From Vampirovibrio sp. (GTDB lineage: Bacteria; Cyanobacteriota; Vampirovibrionia; Vampirovibrionales; Vampirovibrionaceae), in contig JAJQJM010000018.1 of the NCBI GenBank assembly GCA_021323475.1, forward strand, positions 1-37,969: DNA of 37,969 nt. The letters are read 5' to 3'. Made by a program: the position numbers and the translations under genes. The notes under the pieces are model-generated. The model was not told the origin of the DNA and made no database searches. It was given only the letters and a program-made list of their open reading frames with translations. How positions within the stretch are numbered: position 1 is the stretch's first letter; every line of letters starts with the position of its first letter. Below, one piece after another: positions 8,328-17,372 of the stretch.

Positions 8328-8516
8328 ATGATTAATTGCGACTTTTGCGGGGATTCAACAGAATTCAATTACCTTGAAGGAATCCCAAAAGAGGATTTGG
8401 CTTACATAAATGGCCGAGCAGATGAATGGTGCCATCACTGCATGAATTTCGCCTCTCGGTGTGTTAGGAAACTAAAAGCAGACGGGTATATCAGGACTTT
8501 TGTAAACCGGAGTTAA
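8328..8516 (+). CDS. Zinc-ribbon-like small protein encoded antisense in the late operon (62 aa)
   Basis: The protein begins MINCDFCGDSTEFNYLEG and contains two CxxC knuckles (Cys4/Cys7 and Cys35/Cys38, CHHC) 27 residues apart, a zinc-ribbon spacing, followed by a basic helix (RCVRKLKADGYIRTFVNRS). It is the only plus-strand gene in 21 kb of leftward late genes. It has its own extended -10 promoter and no usable Shine-Dalgarno sequence. Its stop overlaps the convergent stop of the 84-aa gene in a shared TTAA. This looks like a moron: a late insertion expressed independently, perhaps during lysogeny. The function is unknown; nucleic-acid or protein binding is possible. Confidence 0.6.
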   Translation: MINCDFCGDSTEFNYLEGIPKEDLAYINGRADEWCHHCMNFASRCVRKLKADGYIRTFVNRS

Positions 8517-8767
8517 GCTCGGTTGATGCCCCGCTGGATATTTTCGGCCAGCGTGTCCCAGATGCCTACCAATTCAGCAGCGCCCTGGGCTTTGTAAGAC
8601 TCATAGATATATGCCTCTTTGCTGTCCACTCCGGTCACCATTGGCAGTTTCCGTTGCTTGTCAACGTGAAGCTCTTTAAGCAACACCCATAACGGGTGGC
8701 GGCTGTACTCCTGGCATAACTGGAGGCGCTCCTGCGGCGGCAATTGGCGGAACTGCTTGAGGTCCAT
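8513..8767 (-). CDS. Small phage protein overlapping the portal C-terminus (84 aa)
   Basis: The ATG at 8765-8767 has a good ribosome site (GGGAG, six bases upstream) located inside the portal gene. The first 92 bases are read in two frames: here as MDLKQFRQLPPQERLQLCQ and in the portal as its Pro/Ala-rich tail. The rest is a mixed charged helical protein without a recognised motif. Small genes right after the portal are common in podoviruses. The function is unknown. Confidence 0.7.
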   Translation of the reverse strand: MDLKQFRQLPPQERLQLCQEYSRHPLWVLLKELHVDKQRKLPMVTGVDSKEAYIYESYKAQGAAELVGIWDTLAENIQRGINRA

Positions 8768-10556
8768 TCATCACTCCCAAATTCATCTCTTCTTGCTGTG
8801 TTTCCATCGTGATGGTTTCGCTAAAGTTGTCTAAATCACGGAAACTACTATTCAGAGCCACACGGCGTTTCAGCATTTCCGGGATATTCACCTTGATAAT
8901 GTCCCCGTTGGATTGCACAAACCCGGATTGCATCCAACCCGGTAATGCGGCCAGAATCACGTCCATTTCTTGGATTTCTTTTGAGCGGTTCATTACAGAG
9001 CGGGAGCCGGTAACGTCAAAGGCGAGTTCCATCATCTTTACGTGGTCCGGCAAAATAGGCTCCGGCTCATCGTCCACAAAGGCCGCCTGGGTCATAAACT
9101 GGCGGTCATTGGAAAACGTCATTTCCAGATAGGGCTTCAGGTGCGATTCCTCATACATCTGGATATTGAGCTGAAACCGGGTATTGGTGCCGGATGCCAG
9201 TATGCTGGTTTCCGTGGCGGTGCGCTCGGTATCCATTTCCGAAACACCGCCTGTAGCATAGGGAACGCCGCCGGTAGACTCGCGGATCTCTTCTTTCAAT
9301 CGTTGCTGCGCGCCTTCGCTCAAGTTAATGACATCCATCGGCCAAACTACGGGGCGGATGGAATCATGCTCCTGGCAAGGGATACCCTCACCGGGACGCA
9401 AAGAAACAGGTCCGTCACCGAAATAACCCAAAATCGCTTCATCCCGAACCAAATAAGTAAACGGCATCGATACCGCAATACTGAAAGCGTCAAGCTGCTG
9501 GTTGAGCATCGAATCCATCGCATGACACAAAGGGATGATATCTTGGGCCATGCTCTTTCCGTACAGAGTGCCGGACAGCGGGATATACGGTCCAACTGTA
9601 AACGGCTTGCGTTGGTGGTCGTAAGGATTCGGGCCAAAGTAATGAAACACGGAGTCGTTCGAGTAAATCAGGACGTGGTTCGGGCAATACTCATCCTCAA
9701 TATAGAAGTCACCCCATTCCTCGTACACCAGCACATGCTCACAAAGCGAGCTGTCTAGGTCGTTCCAGGCTTGGATGATCCCCATTTGCTCGTAATACTC
9801 GGATTTATTAGAGGAAGAGGAATCCCAAACGCCGGAATAACTTTGAATCTCCTCGACGTTCTCTAGCCCATCCACGGCTTTAAACTCTTCCACGGGCATC
9901 CAGCGGCGCCAGATAAAGTTTGCTTCCTTCAGATTGTCCACAGTGGGGTCAACCCGCCAGTCCTCAAAGTTCAGCGGAATGTAGCCAGTCCCTTCAAACG
10001 TACGGACTTCTTTTCTCACTCGTTTGGGTTTCCCCGGAATCCGAATGCCAAACACTTTTGGGTATTCGTAGCTCGTTTTCATTTCCTCTTCGTACATGAA
10101 GGGGTGCCATACCGCCGAAGCGCCAGCCAAGGACTTGTTTTTTCGGTTTTTTAGGCTGTTGGTCATGAAATCAATTAAAGACAGCCGTTGCTCAACGTGC
10201 TTTTCGTAAACCGGCAAGCGGTCTTTTGCCATCTGGTTCCTGGCGCGGCCCTTAAAAAACCGCTCATCTGACGGATAAGAGGATAAATGCTGCTGGGCCA
10301 TTGTAGAGTCAATTGCTTCTGCCAGCACCGGCCGGCGGATGCGTGATCTTGTGGCATCGTCCGGTTCTTCGGCGTCAGTACCATCCGGGCGGTTTTCCAA
10401 GTAAAGCTGATTAGACTCCAGGGCCCGGGTACGGATGGGCTCAATCATCTCCGTCCAGTTCTGCCAGCGTTGGTTAGAGCCTGCCACAAGTTCCCCTTGC
10501 AGCGGCACATCAAGTTTCACCGGTTCCCCGGTGGGAAAGAAATAACGGATGGTCAT
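8676..10556 (-). CDS. Phage portal protein (626 aa)
   Basis: Size, acidic-hydrophobic profile and position directly after the terminase large subunit identify the dodecameric head-tail portal through which DNA is packaged and ejected. Telling segments are the N-terminal helix region (MIEPIRTRALESNQLYLENRPDG), a TGYIPLNFEDWRVDPT segment typical of podovirus portals, a DIIPLCHAMDSMLNQQLDAFSIA stem-like helix, and a STGGVPYATGG loop with following TETSILASGTNTRF helix. The last about 30 residues are Pro/Ala/Gly-rich and overlap the next gene. The start has GAGGG seven bases upstream. No frameshift is seen. Confidence 0.85.
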   Translation of the reverse strand: MTIRYFFPTGEPVKLDVPLQGELVAGSNQRWQNWTEMIEPIRTRALESNQLYLENRPDGTDAEEPDDATRSRIRRPVLAEAIDSTMAQQHLSSYPSDERFFKGRARNQMAKDRLPVYEKHVEQRLSLIDFMTNSLKNRKNKSLAGASAVWHPFMYEEEMKTSYEYPKVFGIRIPGKPKRVRKEVRTFEGTGYIPLNFEDWRVDPTVDNLKEANFIWRRWMPVEEFKAVDGLENVEEIQSYSGVWDSSSSNKSEYYEQMGIIQAWNDLDSSLCEHVLVYEEWGDFYIEDEYCPNHVLIYSNDSVFHYFGPNPYDHQRKPFTVGPYIPLSGTLYGKSMAQDIIPLCHAMDSMLNQQLDAFSIAVSMPFTYLVRDEAILGYFGDGPVSLRPGEGIPCQEHDSIRPVVWPMDVINLSEGAQQRLKEEIRESTGGVPYATGGVSEMDTERTATETSILASGTNTRFQLNIQMYEESHLKPYLEMTFSNDRQFMTQAAFVDDEPEPILPDHVKMMELAFDVTGSRSVMNRSKEIQEMDVILAALPGWMQSGFVQSNGDIIKVNIPEMLKRRVALNSSFRDLDNFSETITMETQQEEMNLGVMNGPQAVPPIAAAGAPPVMPGVQPPPVMGVA

Positions 10557-10566
10557 TTAAAACCCT

Positions 10567-12069
10567 CTAATAGCCTGTGTATTTATTCCCACGGCGCGGT
10601 TGGCGCTTGGGGACGTCAATCTTCTGTTCAATCGAGAACTTCTCAATCAGCGTGTACCGGAGGCAATCCACGACATCTTCATAAGGGTGCTCTTCTTCGA
10701 TAGTGTCTGTAATGTTGCCTGCGTGATCTTGCTTATAGCGATAACCGGAGCGGAACGCTTCAATCAGCTTGGGGCAGCCCTGCTCATAAATCAGGATGCT
10801 TTCTTGATCCCCAATGCGCTCGGAGAGCTTCTTTTTAATGAACGAAACGCCTTGCTTCAGGCGGTCTTTCATTTTCTGGGCTTTTTCAAACTGGAGCGGC
10901 TTAAACCCCATACCTTCTAAAATCAAGACATCGGTGGTTTTAGTTCGATGATCCGGGCTGTTTCCAGCCGGGTCGCAAACGTAATCAATCCGGCTTTTAA
11001 TATCCAGATCCCCTAAATACCCCTGAACAATACGCCCAAGGTCCGGGGTGTTCTCACCCTTGTGGCCCCACTTCCCAACTGGGTCAATAATAAACTCTTT
11101 GAAAACGTGTAACCGACCGCATGCGTCTTTTTGAGAGATTAGACCCACCATCGTGCGGCCAAAGTCAAACGCCACTATGGTGTTCAGGAGGGGGTCAAAC
11201 TGGTAAGGGGTTTTAATAACGTGGGACTCAGTAAGCTCCCCAAACACAACACCCTCAACAGAATGCTCATAGTTGATATCCAGTTCCCGCGCGATTTCAT
11301 CTTTGGTCATGCGCTTTTTCTGATCCTCATACCAGGCATCGTCCTTTAAAGGGTGCTGGGTCCAGTGAAGGGAGATCACGTTGATCTTGCCGCCGAACCG
11401 CTCACGGGCAAAGCGGTTGGATTTACCGTAAGGCGTACCCACCAGCACCTGACAAGGCGATGCGGGAACCGCCGAAGCGTATGCCAAATCCGCCACCGGC
11501 CAGAATGGGAACTCATCAAAGAGGATGGCTTTATAGCGGCCCCCACGGGCAAAGTTCTCGTTGCTCGATTCCCCCGTGATGACATTGTTATTGACCGGGT
11601 TAATCAGGCGCATATAGAGCGAATGGCTTTTCGGTTCGTACCCTGGCTTCATCCAGGTAGGCAACCAAGACAGGTTGTATCGAAGTTTTTCAAACAGGGT
11701 GGAGATATCACCCTTTTTATCAACGTTCTCTTCTTTCCGGCTCCCAAGGTGGAAGTTACAGCCCGGATGAAACAGCCAGAAATACTGGAAAGTCAGAAGT
11801 ACAATCCAACTGATCCCCATATCCCGGCTTTTCTCTACCAGAATGTTTTCACCCTTGCAGATGCTGTCAGCGAGCGATAAAACAAATGGCTCCTGAAACT
11901 CGTACAGCTCGAAGGGTAAATCAGATTGCTCCCGGCGCGGGTCAAACGTCCAGCAGAATGTATTGAACCAATAAATAATATCCAGCTCGCAAGCTCTCAA
12001 GAGATACTGTTGCAGCTCAATGTCCCCCTCTGCTTTTTGCAAGAGGAGGGCTCTTTCGTGGATGTTCAT
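10567..12069 (-). CDS. terL: Terminase large subunit (500 aa)
   Basis: This is the DNA-packaging motor with ATPase and nuclease halves. The ATPase has a deviant Walker A (VEKSRDMGIS, residues 78-87, where SRDMGIS replaces the usual GxxxxGKT, as in many phage terminases) and Walker B ILFDE (182-186). A coupling motif VGTPYGKSNRF follows at about 210-220. The nuclease half begins at VAFDFG with metal-binding candidate Asp302, continues with DYVCDPAGNSPDHRT and ends with EDVVDCLRY as a further acidic cluster. Length is normal for the family. It lies between two small genes and the portal. Which packaging type it uses (headful or other) cannot be told without a tree. Confidence 0.93.
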   Translation of the reverse strand: MNIHERALLLQKAEGDIELQQYLLRACELDIIYWFNTFCWTFDPRREQSDLPFELYEFQEPFVLSLADSICKGENILVEKSRDMGISWIVLLTFQYFWLFHPGCNFHLGSRKEENVDKKGDISTLFEKLRYNLSWLPTWMKPGYEPKSHSLYMRLINPVNNNVITGESSNENFARGGRYKAILFDEFPFWPVADLAYASAVPASPCQVLVGTPYGKSNRFARERFGGKINVISLHWTQHPLKDDAWYEDQKKRMTKDEIARELDINYEHSVEGVVFGELTESHVIKTPYQFDPLLNTIVAFDFGRTMVGLISQKDACGRLHVFKEFIIDPVGKWGHKGENTPDLGRIVQGYLGDLDIKSRIDYVCDPAGNSPDHRTKTTDVLILEGMGFKPLQFEKAQKMKDRLKQGVSFIKKKLSERIGDQESILIYEQGCPKLIEAFRSGYRYKQDHAGNITDTIEEEHPYEDVVDCLRYTLIEKFSIEQKIDVPKRQPRRGNKYTGY

Positions 12070-12073
12070 TTAG

Positions 12074-12229
12074 CTAAGGTCCGGTTATACCCTGTTTTGA
12101 CCTGTCTAGCACATCAAAGATATAATCCACCATGCTTGCTTGCATGAGCACTAAAGGTTGGATGGCTGCCCACTCTTCATCTGTCAAAAACCTTGCCAGC
12201 ATGGCCTCAGTTTGTTCTTTTGTCACCAT
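12074..12229 (-). CDS. Small phage protein of unknown function (51 aa)
   Basis: I use the ATG at 12227-12229, which follows the upstream stop at 12232 by two bases and has GGAGAG upstream, rather than a longer frame that would overlap the previous gene by 115 bases. The product (MVTKEQTEAMLARFLTDEEW) is a helical, acidic protein ending just before terL. Position suggests a packaging or assembly accessory; no motif is recognised. Confidence 0.6.
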   Translation of the reverse strand: MVTKEQTEAMLARFLTDEEWAAIQPLVLMQASMVDYIFDVLDRSKQGITGP

Positions 12230-12231
12230 AG

Positions 12232-12456
12232 TCACGCTCTCAGCTCTCCCCACGCTAACGGCCACACATGAAACGATAAAGGCCCGACATATCCACCAAG
12301 CCTTAATTTTTCCGTGACCTTTTCCAGTAACAGGTCTTTTTCCCACTCAGTCCCAATAAACGGAGCTTTTGAAGTTGACGAGATGGTAATCATGTCGTCT
12401 TCTGTTTCCGCCTCCACCCACCAGGGATGGCGCGTAAACCCTTTGGTTATTAACAT
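12232..12456 (-). CDS. Small phage protein of unknown function (74 aa)
   Basis: The start ATG has GGGAGA about five bases upstream and follows the stop of the 465-aa gene by nine bases. The protein is rich in Trp and Glu (RHPWWVEAETEDD, GTEWEKDLL, FHVWPLAW) without a recognised domain. The tight spacing on both sides supports a real gene of the late operon. Confidence 0.6.
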   Translation of the reverse strand: MLITKGFTRHPWWVEAETEDDMITISSTSKAPFIGTEWEKDLLLEKVTEKLRLGGYVGPLSFHVWPLAWGELRA

Positions 12457-12465
12457 ATACTCTCC

Positions 12466-13863
12466 CTAGAATTTAATCGGGTTTAACCGTTCTAAATCTT
12501 CATCCACAGCGGCGTCATCCCCACGGGCGGCATCGGTAGCGAGTTGCAAGATCTTTTGAGCGTTCACATCCCCAACCGGGGCGTTGGTAAAACTGGAAAA
12601 CTTCATCGCCCCGAGCGCTATATCCCATAAACCGCCCATATCGCCGGTAGTGGTTTTGCCAAACCCCTCGCTAATCTCTTTTGTGCCACGCTGTACTTGA
12701 CTCTTGGCGATATCATACGGCACCGCCAAGCGGGTAATATTTCCGGGCTGGATCAGCTTGATAGTGAGTCCCTTGTTTTCCTCGAACCACTGTTCGGAAT
12801 CAGGGAAAGCGGCCTTTATGCCTTCCTCGACCGGCTTGGGAATGCCAGCCGCTACGCCGCCGCCAATAATGCCAGCTAAGGTATGGTAAGTAATCAACCC
12901 TTGCCAGTTGCGGGTTTTCCACAAGTCGGCATACATTTTATAGCTGTTGATCGTGTAAGACAGCAAACCCACCGCCATTCGCCCACCGCCTGTGTAATAC
13001 ACCGCAGGCAGATCACCAAATCGCGGGGTAAAGGACACACGTTGCACCGCTCTGGCCCCACCTCCGGGACCCTCTGCCAATTCTCCGGCAAAATAAGCAA
13101 TATTCTTGAGCGGGATATCGGTTAAGCCAATCAACCCTTCCCACATGCCTTGTTTCTCTCCGGCGTAATGGACACCATACGCGCCGTCTTCAATGAGCTG
13201 AGGAATCTTTTTCGTAATACCTGCTTCCCACGCTTTAGCAATCGCAGGGCCAAAAGTTTTCGGATACAAGGTAGGCAGTTTAATCGCCCCTTCGCCGATG
13301 TTACCCAGGATAACCGTCGGACTGGATTTGATGATGTTCCCGGTTAGGTTGGAAATACCTTTTTCCAGTTTGCCCCGGTTTTCAAAACCGTACAACTCCC
13401 CACCACGCTCATAAAACGAGCGGTAGCCATCCCAAGCAGTTTGCTGACCTACCGACATATCAGACACGTCGATGTTGTCAAACAGGTCTTTGATGCCTTC
13501 AAAGTACTCCTTACGGCCAGCACTCAGATCATCCATATACTCGGCGTGATGATCCCGAATAAACTCGTATACCTGCCGGACATACTCTTCGCCAAACACC
13601 CCGGACGGATTGCGAACGGAAGACACAATACCGGTGGCGATATCGATCCCATCCCCCACAAACAGTTTTTGGATCAGGCTTTTTTCTTCTTGATTCCGAA
13701 TGCTGGATGGAGCGTCATTATGAGCCGAGCTTAATATTTCCGCTTCACGCAACGCTAAATGCTTTGCACCTGCCGGACCAATTTCTTCTACGGCATCTAA
13801 TGGAATTTCAAAACCGCGAGCCTGTTGGATCCCTAACAATTTACCAATGCAATCATCTATCAT
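12466..13863 (-). CDS. Internal virion / ejection-type protein (465 aa)
   Basis: The start overlaps the stop of the 1,170-aa gene by four bases (ATGA), so the pair is translated together and may represent one split large protein. The N-terminal half is charged and helical. The middle and C-terminal parts contain amphipathic or hydrophobic stretches (SPTVILGNIGEGAIKLP, GGRMAVGLLSYTINSYKMYADLW, TYHTLAGIIGGGVAAGIP) suited to membrane insertion. This is the profile of podovirus ejection proteins that leave the capsid and form a conduit across the envelope. A match to the large polyvalent proteins of phages is also possible. No enzyme motif is seen. Confidence 0.6.
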   Translation of the reverse strand: MIDDCIGKLLGIQQARGFEIPLDAVEEIGPAGAKHLALREAEILSSAHNDAPSSIRNQEEKSLIQKLFVGDGIDIATGIVSSVRNPSGVFGEEYVRQVYEFIRDHHAEYMDDLSAGRKEYFEGIKDLFDNIDVSDMSVGQQTAWDGYRSFYERGGELYGFENRGKLEKGISNLTGNIIKSSPTVILGNIGEGAIKLPTLYPKTFGPAIAKAWEAGITKKIPQLIEDGAYGVHYAGEKQGMWEGLIGLTDIPLKNIAYFAGELAEGPGGGARAVQRVSFTPRFGDLPAVYYTGGGRMAVGLLSYTINSYKMYADLWKTRNWQGLITYHTLAGIIGGGVAAGIPKPVEEGIKAAFPDSEQWFEENKGLTIKLIQPGNITRLAVPYDIAKSQVQRGTKEISEGFGKTTTGDMGGLWDIALGAMKFSSFTNAPVGDVNAQKILQLATDAARGDDAAVDEDLERLNPIKF

Positions 13864-16800
13864 TTCTTAATCCCTAATACATTACAGAACTGCGCGGCTA
13901 GCTTATTATCAGCAAGTGCCTCTTTTAATTTTTGCACAGTCTGCCGGGAAATCTCGCCTTTTTGAATTTGTTTTACGGCTCTTTTGAACACTGGAGAACC
14001 TTGGGTTTCGGCCAAGTCGTTCAATGCCTGTACAGCCGGTGCAATCTGGTTGTTGTAGGAATGGCTTCCTAATTGCTCCGGTGTTACCTTCCGGCCTGTC
14101 AGGGAAGAATCTACAATGGTATCCAAACGGATACCCCGATCCCCTGTTGCACTTCGGGTTGTTTCTCCCAGGTTGATCCCGTGTACTCTAGGAGATTTTA
14201 AATAAGCGCCACCGGTCTGAGTATCCAGCGTATTAATCAGTTTGGTGATCTGGGTCGCCGGGGCAATGCTACCGCCACGCTTGTTCTGCAACAGCGAAGC
14301 GTCTACTTTCCCGCCACGGTTGACAATCTCCTGCTTTAATTGAGAGATAACCGCTTCATCTGAGCCATGCAAGCGGCGCAAATAAGAGCGTTGAGTAGCG
14401 GGTTTGATGGTTTCATAAGTAAAGTGGGTAGGTACAAAGTTATTACGCACCCGCGCCGGTTCGCCTGGTGCTTCACGGGCGATATAAGAGAATGAAGTCG
14501 CCTCACTGTTTTTGCCGGCATCTAGGATGTTACGGATAGCTGGAACCGCTTCCGGGTTGTAAGCTTGCAAGTGCCGCTCAATATCAGCGATATTGGCAAT
14601 CTGGCCTTTGCTGGCTTCAATATCCCGCTGGACGTCTGCCACATCCCGCCCATGCGTGTAGACCTCGCCACCCTCTGGGGTACGGAGTACGTTACCGTCC
14701 ACTTGGTTCGGTGGGGTATCTACCGTCTTTTGGGCTGTTACGGGCAGTTCCCGAACATTAGACCCTTCATACCGCTTGGGTAGTTCTAACGGGGTATCAG
14801 CAGGTTTAGGCCGTCCGGGGATTTCAAGCTCTCGTACCACACCGGGCCGCTTGATTGGCTCACCACTGGCATCGAGTATCTGAGCAGGCCCGCCAGTTCG
14901 AGCGTTAACCGGTAGATCTGTTGCTGGGTTATCAAAGACCCGCTGGGGTTTTGGAGTGTTGACATCGTCAATAACTCTCGATATTTCTCTGGTGGGGGTT
15001 GGGCGTGTCTCAATGTTTACAGTTGGTTTGGTTTCACTCGGCGGCTTGAACGCAGAGCGCGGGGTGGTTTGCTGCGTGTCGTCCAAAATACTCCGGGCCG
15101 CTTCCAGCTCCTTCCGGGCATTAAACAGGTTATCCAACACCGTCCGGCCCGCGCCATTGTTCACAGCGGAACCAATCACCCGCTGAGCTTCCGCCAAGTC
15201 ATCCACACCAGCGGCTTGTTTAATAACGGTTTCAGCGTCAGTATATTTCTGCACGGCGTCATCAAATATCTGACGTGCGGTGGCCTGCTCCTCTGTCCCT
15301 TTGGTCAACACCTCGGCGCTGTACTCGGCACTCTTGACTGGCGCGGCGTCATATGGTTGCCCGGTCACTGGGTTGATATCAGAGGTAGGCGCGGACTTTC
15401 TTTCAGGTATTCCACGCACCACTTCTAGATTGGGGATTTCTCTGGTTTGCGGTGCCTGCTCACGGGTACGCTCTAGGGCGATTTCGTAACTAGATTTTAT
15501 ACGGCTACCTGATTGAGCGGACTGGATAGGCTCTAAGGTATACACCTTCAGCCCGGATTCCGAAGTATTAATTGCTTTAACACGATATTGCTTGTTAGGC
15601 GGTAACAACACCTCTCCCTCACTAGAGCCAATCAACTGACTAACAGGGATATGATCCTCTCCCGCCGGGAGTTCAATTTTAAAAGCGGCTCTATTTTTAC
15701 CAGTTGCCGGACGGGAATGTTGCAAAGCTACAGAGGGATCAATTGAGGTAGAAAGGAATCCCTTATCCGTGTATAAATCCCCAACTGATAAGGCAATAGG
15801 GTGATCAACACCTCTATAAAGCATCATAGGTTCTGCTGTTTTAAATTTCTTAGCAGCGGAACTCAAAGAATCTACCGATTGCCAGATATCATCAATATTC
15901 CCTTTTAAACTTCCTTCCCTCAACAACTTATTGGTTTTTGCGTATTCTAATCTTGCATAATTACCAATAGCACTCTTTTCTTTGTTCGTAAGATTTTCCA
16001 ACCCACCTCTTGCCGGGGCAGATCCTTTATCAATAATGATTTGCGCATCCAGATTCCCCTTGGGCGGCGTATTGGGGATTTCCCCGCCCCGCTCCCGGAA
16101 CGCTTGCGTCAGTTCTTTGGTGTTTACCGGTTCAGGTGATGTAGTCGGTTTAATGCCTGCTTGAACATCCTGCCCGATCTGCCGGATTTTTTCAGCATTA
16201 TCGATATTACGAAGGTTTTGGATAATATCGGCTTGGGTTTTGAATGTTTTGGCTTCCGGGGTTGGGATAGGCAATTCACGGGTTGCAGCTTGTGCAGCTT
16301 TTCCAATCTTGCCTTTGGTTAATGCTCCCAAGGCCCCTTCAACTGGAACAACAGCACCCCCTGCAAAATCAGCAAATGGATGACGCTCAACAGATTCTTT
16401 TAAGCCAGGAATATCCCTTGCGCCGTAAACTTCAGGAAGTAAAGGTTTCCAAACAGGACGACCAGCCCAAGCATTCCCAATCGCTGCCGGAGCTTGTGTT
16501 ACAAGGTTAATGATATCCGTTGGGGCAGACGCCGCACCAGTCAAACCAGCGATCATCATATCTTGTTGATTAAATAGCGGGTTTTGTTGGGCGCTCTGAT
16601 ACTCCTTCTGAAACGCGCCGGGGATTTGCTTCAGCATCCCCACGCCAGCGTTAAACAGATTCCCAGCGCCTTCAATGATACTTGGGTCTTTGGGTGGAAC
16701 TGCTGCTTGTGCTGGCTTCGGCTTGGACTTCAGCCTACCTGCTGCCGCTTTAACTTCCGCTAGTTCGTCCGGGGTTAAGTCAAACTCAGATAAATCCAGC

Positions 16801-17372
16801 GTATCAGCCACTTGCCGTTTTTGAACCGGTTTCAGGGCTTGGGACAGATCCACCTTGCTTGGGGTTATCTGGTTATATACCAGATTACCTTCAGCATCCG
16901 TGGTCAATGGCACAGTGAGGTCAGCCGGCCCTACTGCATCCGGTTTCGGAGCTGGTCCTTTGGTGGCAACAGGAAGTTCCTTCTTTTGCCCCAGCGCTCT
17001 ATGTGGCTGTTGCCTCTGTTTGGAAATATGATAATGTGGCCCAGTACTAGCAGCGGATGGATGGCGCACTTCATCCAGCACGTTGTAACCGGCGGCTTTG
17101 GCAGCAGCTACCAGTTTGTTGTAATCAACCCCTCTATGATCAATATCAATCGCGCCCGGATCGCTTGCGCTCCCCTGATAGTGCATACTGCCTTTACTGT
17201 GCCCGGTACCATGTGTGAAACCACCATTCGGAGTAATGCGGTAGCCATTCTTTTTGGCAAAATCCAGTAACGTGCTAGGATGCGGTGCGGCTACAGGTGC
17301 TTTGACTTGCTGAATAGCGGCGTGGTCATCCGCCTCAAAGTCAGAGAGGCTTAATACTGGAGGTCTTGCCAT
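13860..17372 (-). CDS. Multidomain virion protein: M15-like peptidase plus ADP-ribosyltransferase (1,170 aa)
   Basis: Residues about 30-118 match the zinc DD-/LD-peptidase M15 pattern: SxHxxGxA around Ser62 and His64, an acidic ligand at Asp71 or Asp76 (AIDID) and a terminal HYH (113-115). Residues about 455-615 match an arginine-specific ADP-ribosyltransferase (ADPrib_exo_Tox type): Arg520 in LYRGVD, the STS strand 541-543 (GFLSTSIDP), and the ExE turn Glu585-Gly-Glu587 followed by VLLPPNKQYRV. Between and after these lie Pro-rich linkers and helical segments; the last 300 residues have no recognised fold. The gene overlaps the previous one by 22 bases and the next by four. I infer a protein carried in the capsid that cuts peptidoglycan on entry and delivers a host-modifying enzyme. 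All key residues are present. Confidence 0.78.
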   Translation of the reverse strand: MARPPVLSLSDFEADDHAAIQQVKAPVAAPHPSTLLDFAKKNGYRITPNGGFTHGTGHSKGSMHYQGSASDPGAIDIDHRGVDYNKLVAAAKAAGYNVLDEVRHPSAASTGPHYHISKQRQQPHRALGQKKELPVATKGPAPKPDAVGPADLTVPLTTDAEGNLVYNQITPSKVDLSQALKPVQKRQVADTLDLSEFDLTPDELAEVKAAAGRLKSKPKPAQAAVPPKDPSIIEGAGNLFNAGVGMLKQIPGAFQKEYQSAQQNPLFNQQDMMIAGLTGAASAPTDIINLVTQAPAAIGNAWAGRPVWKPLLPEVYGARDIPGLKESVERHPFADFAGGAVVPVEGALGALTKGKIGKAAQAATRELPIPTPEAKTFKTQADIIQNLRNIDNAEKIRQIGQDVQAGIKPTTSPEPVNTKELTQAFRERGGEIPNTPPKGNLDAQIIIDKGSAPARGGLENLTNKEKSAIGNYARLEYAKTNKLLREGSLKGNIDDIWQSVDSLSSAAKKFKTAEPMMLYRGVDHPIALSVGDLYTDKGFLSTSIDPSVALQHSRPATGKNRAAFKIELPAGEDHIPVSQLIGSSEGEVLLPPNKQYRVKAINTSESGLKVYTLEPIQSAQSGSRIKSSYEIALERTREQAPQTREIPNLEVVRGIPERKSAPTSDINPVTGQPYDAAPVKSAEYSAEVLTKGTEEQATARQIFDDAVQKYTDAETVIKQAAGVDDLAEAQRVIGSAVNNGAGRTVLDNLFNARKELEAARSILDDTQQTTPRSAFKPPSETKPTVNIETRPTPTREISRVIDDVNTPKPQRVFDNPATDLPVNARTGGPAQILDASGEPIKRPGVVRELEIPGRPKPADTPLELPKRYEGSNVRELPVTAQKTVDTPPNQVDGNVLRTPEGGEVYTHGRDVADVQRDIEASKGQIANIADIERHLQAYNPEAVPAIRNILDAGKNSEATSFSYIAREAPGEPARVRNNFVPTHFTYETIKPATQRSYLRRLHGSDEAVISQLKQEIVNRGGKVDASLLQNKRGGSIAPATQITKLINTLDTQTGGAYLKSPRVHGINLGETTRSATGDRGIRLDTIVDSSLTGRKVTPEQLGSHSYNNQIAPAVQALNDLAETQGSPVFKRAVKQIQKGEISRQTVQKLKEALADNKLAAQFCNVLGIKK

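Noticed and set aside
10175-10444. Small frames inside the portal and other late genes
   Set aside because: They lie fully within recognisable genes in another frame and lack ribosome sites.
12074-12346. 90-aa version of the small gene before terL
   Set aside because: It would overlap the previous gene by 115 bases; the internal ATG at 12227-12229 has a ribosome site and normal spacing.
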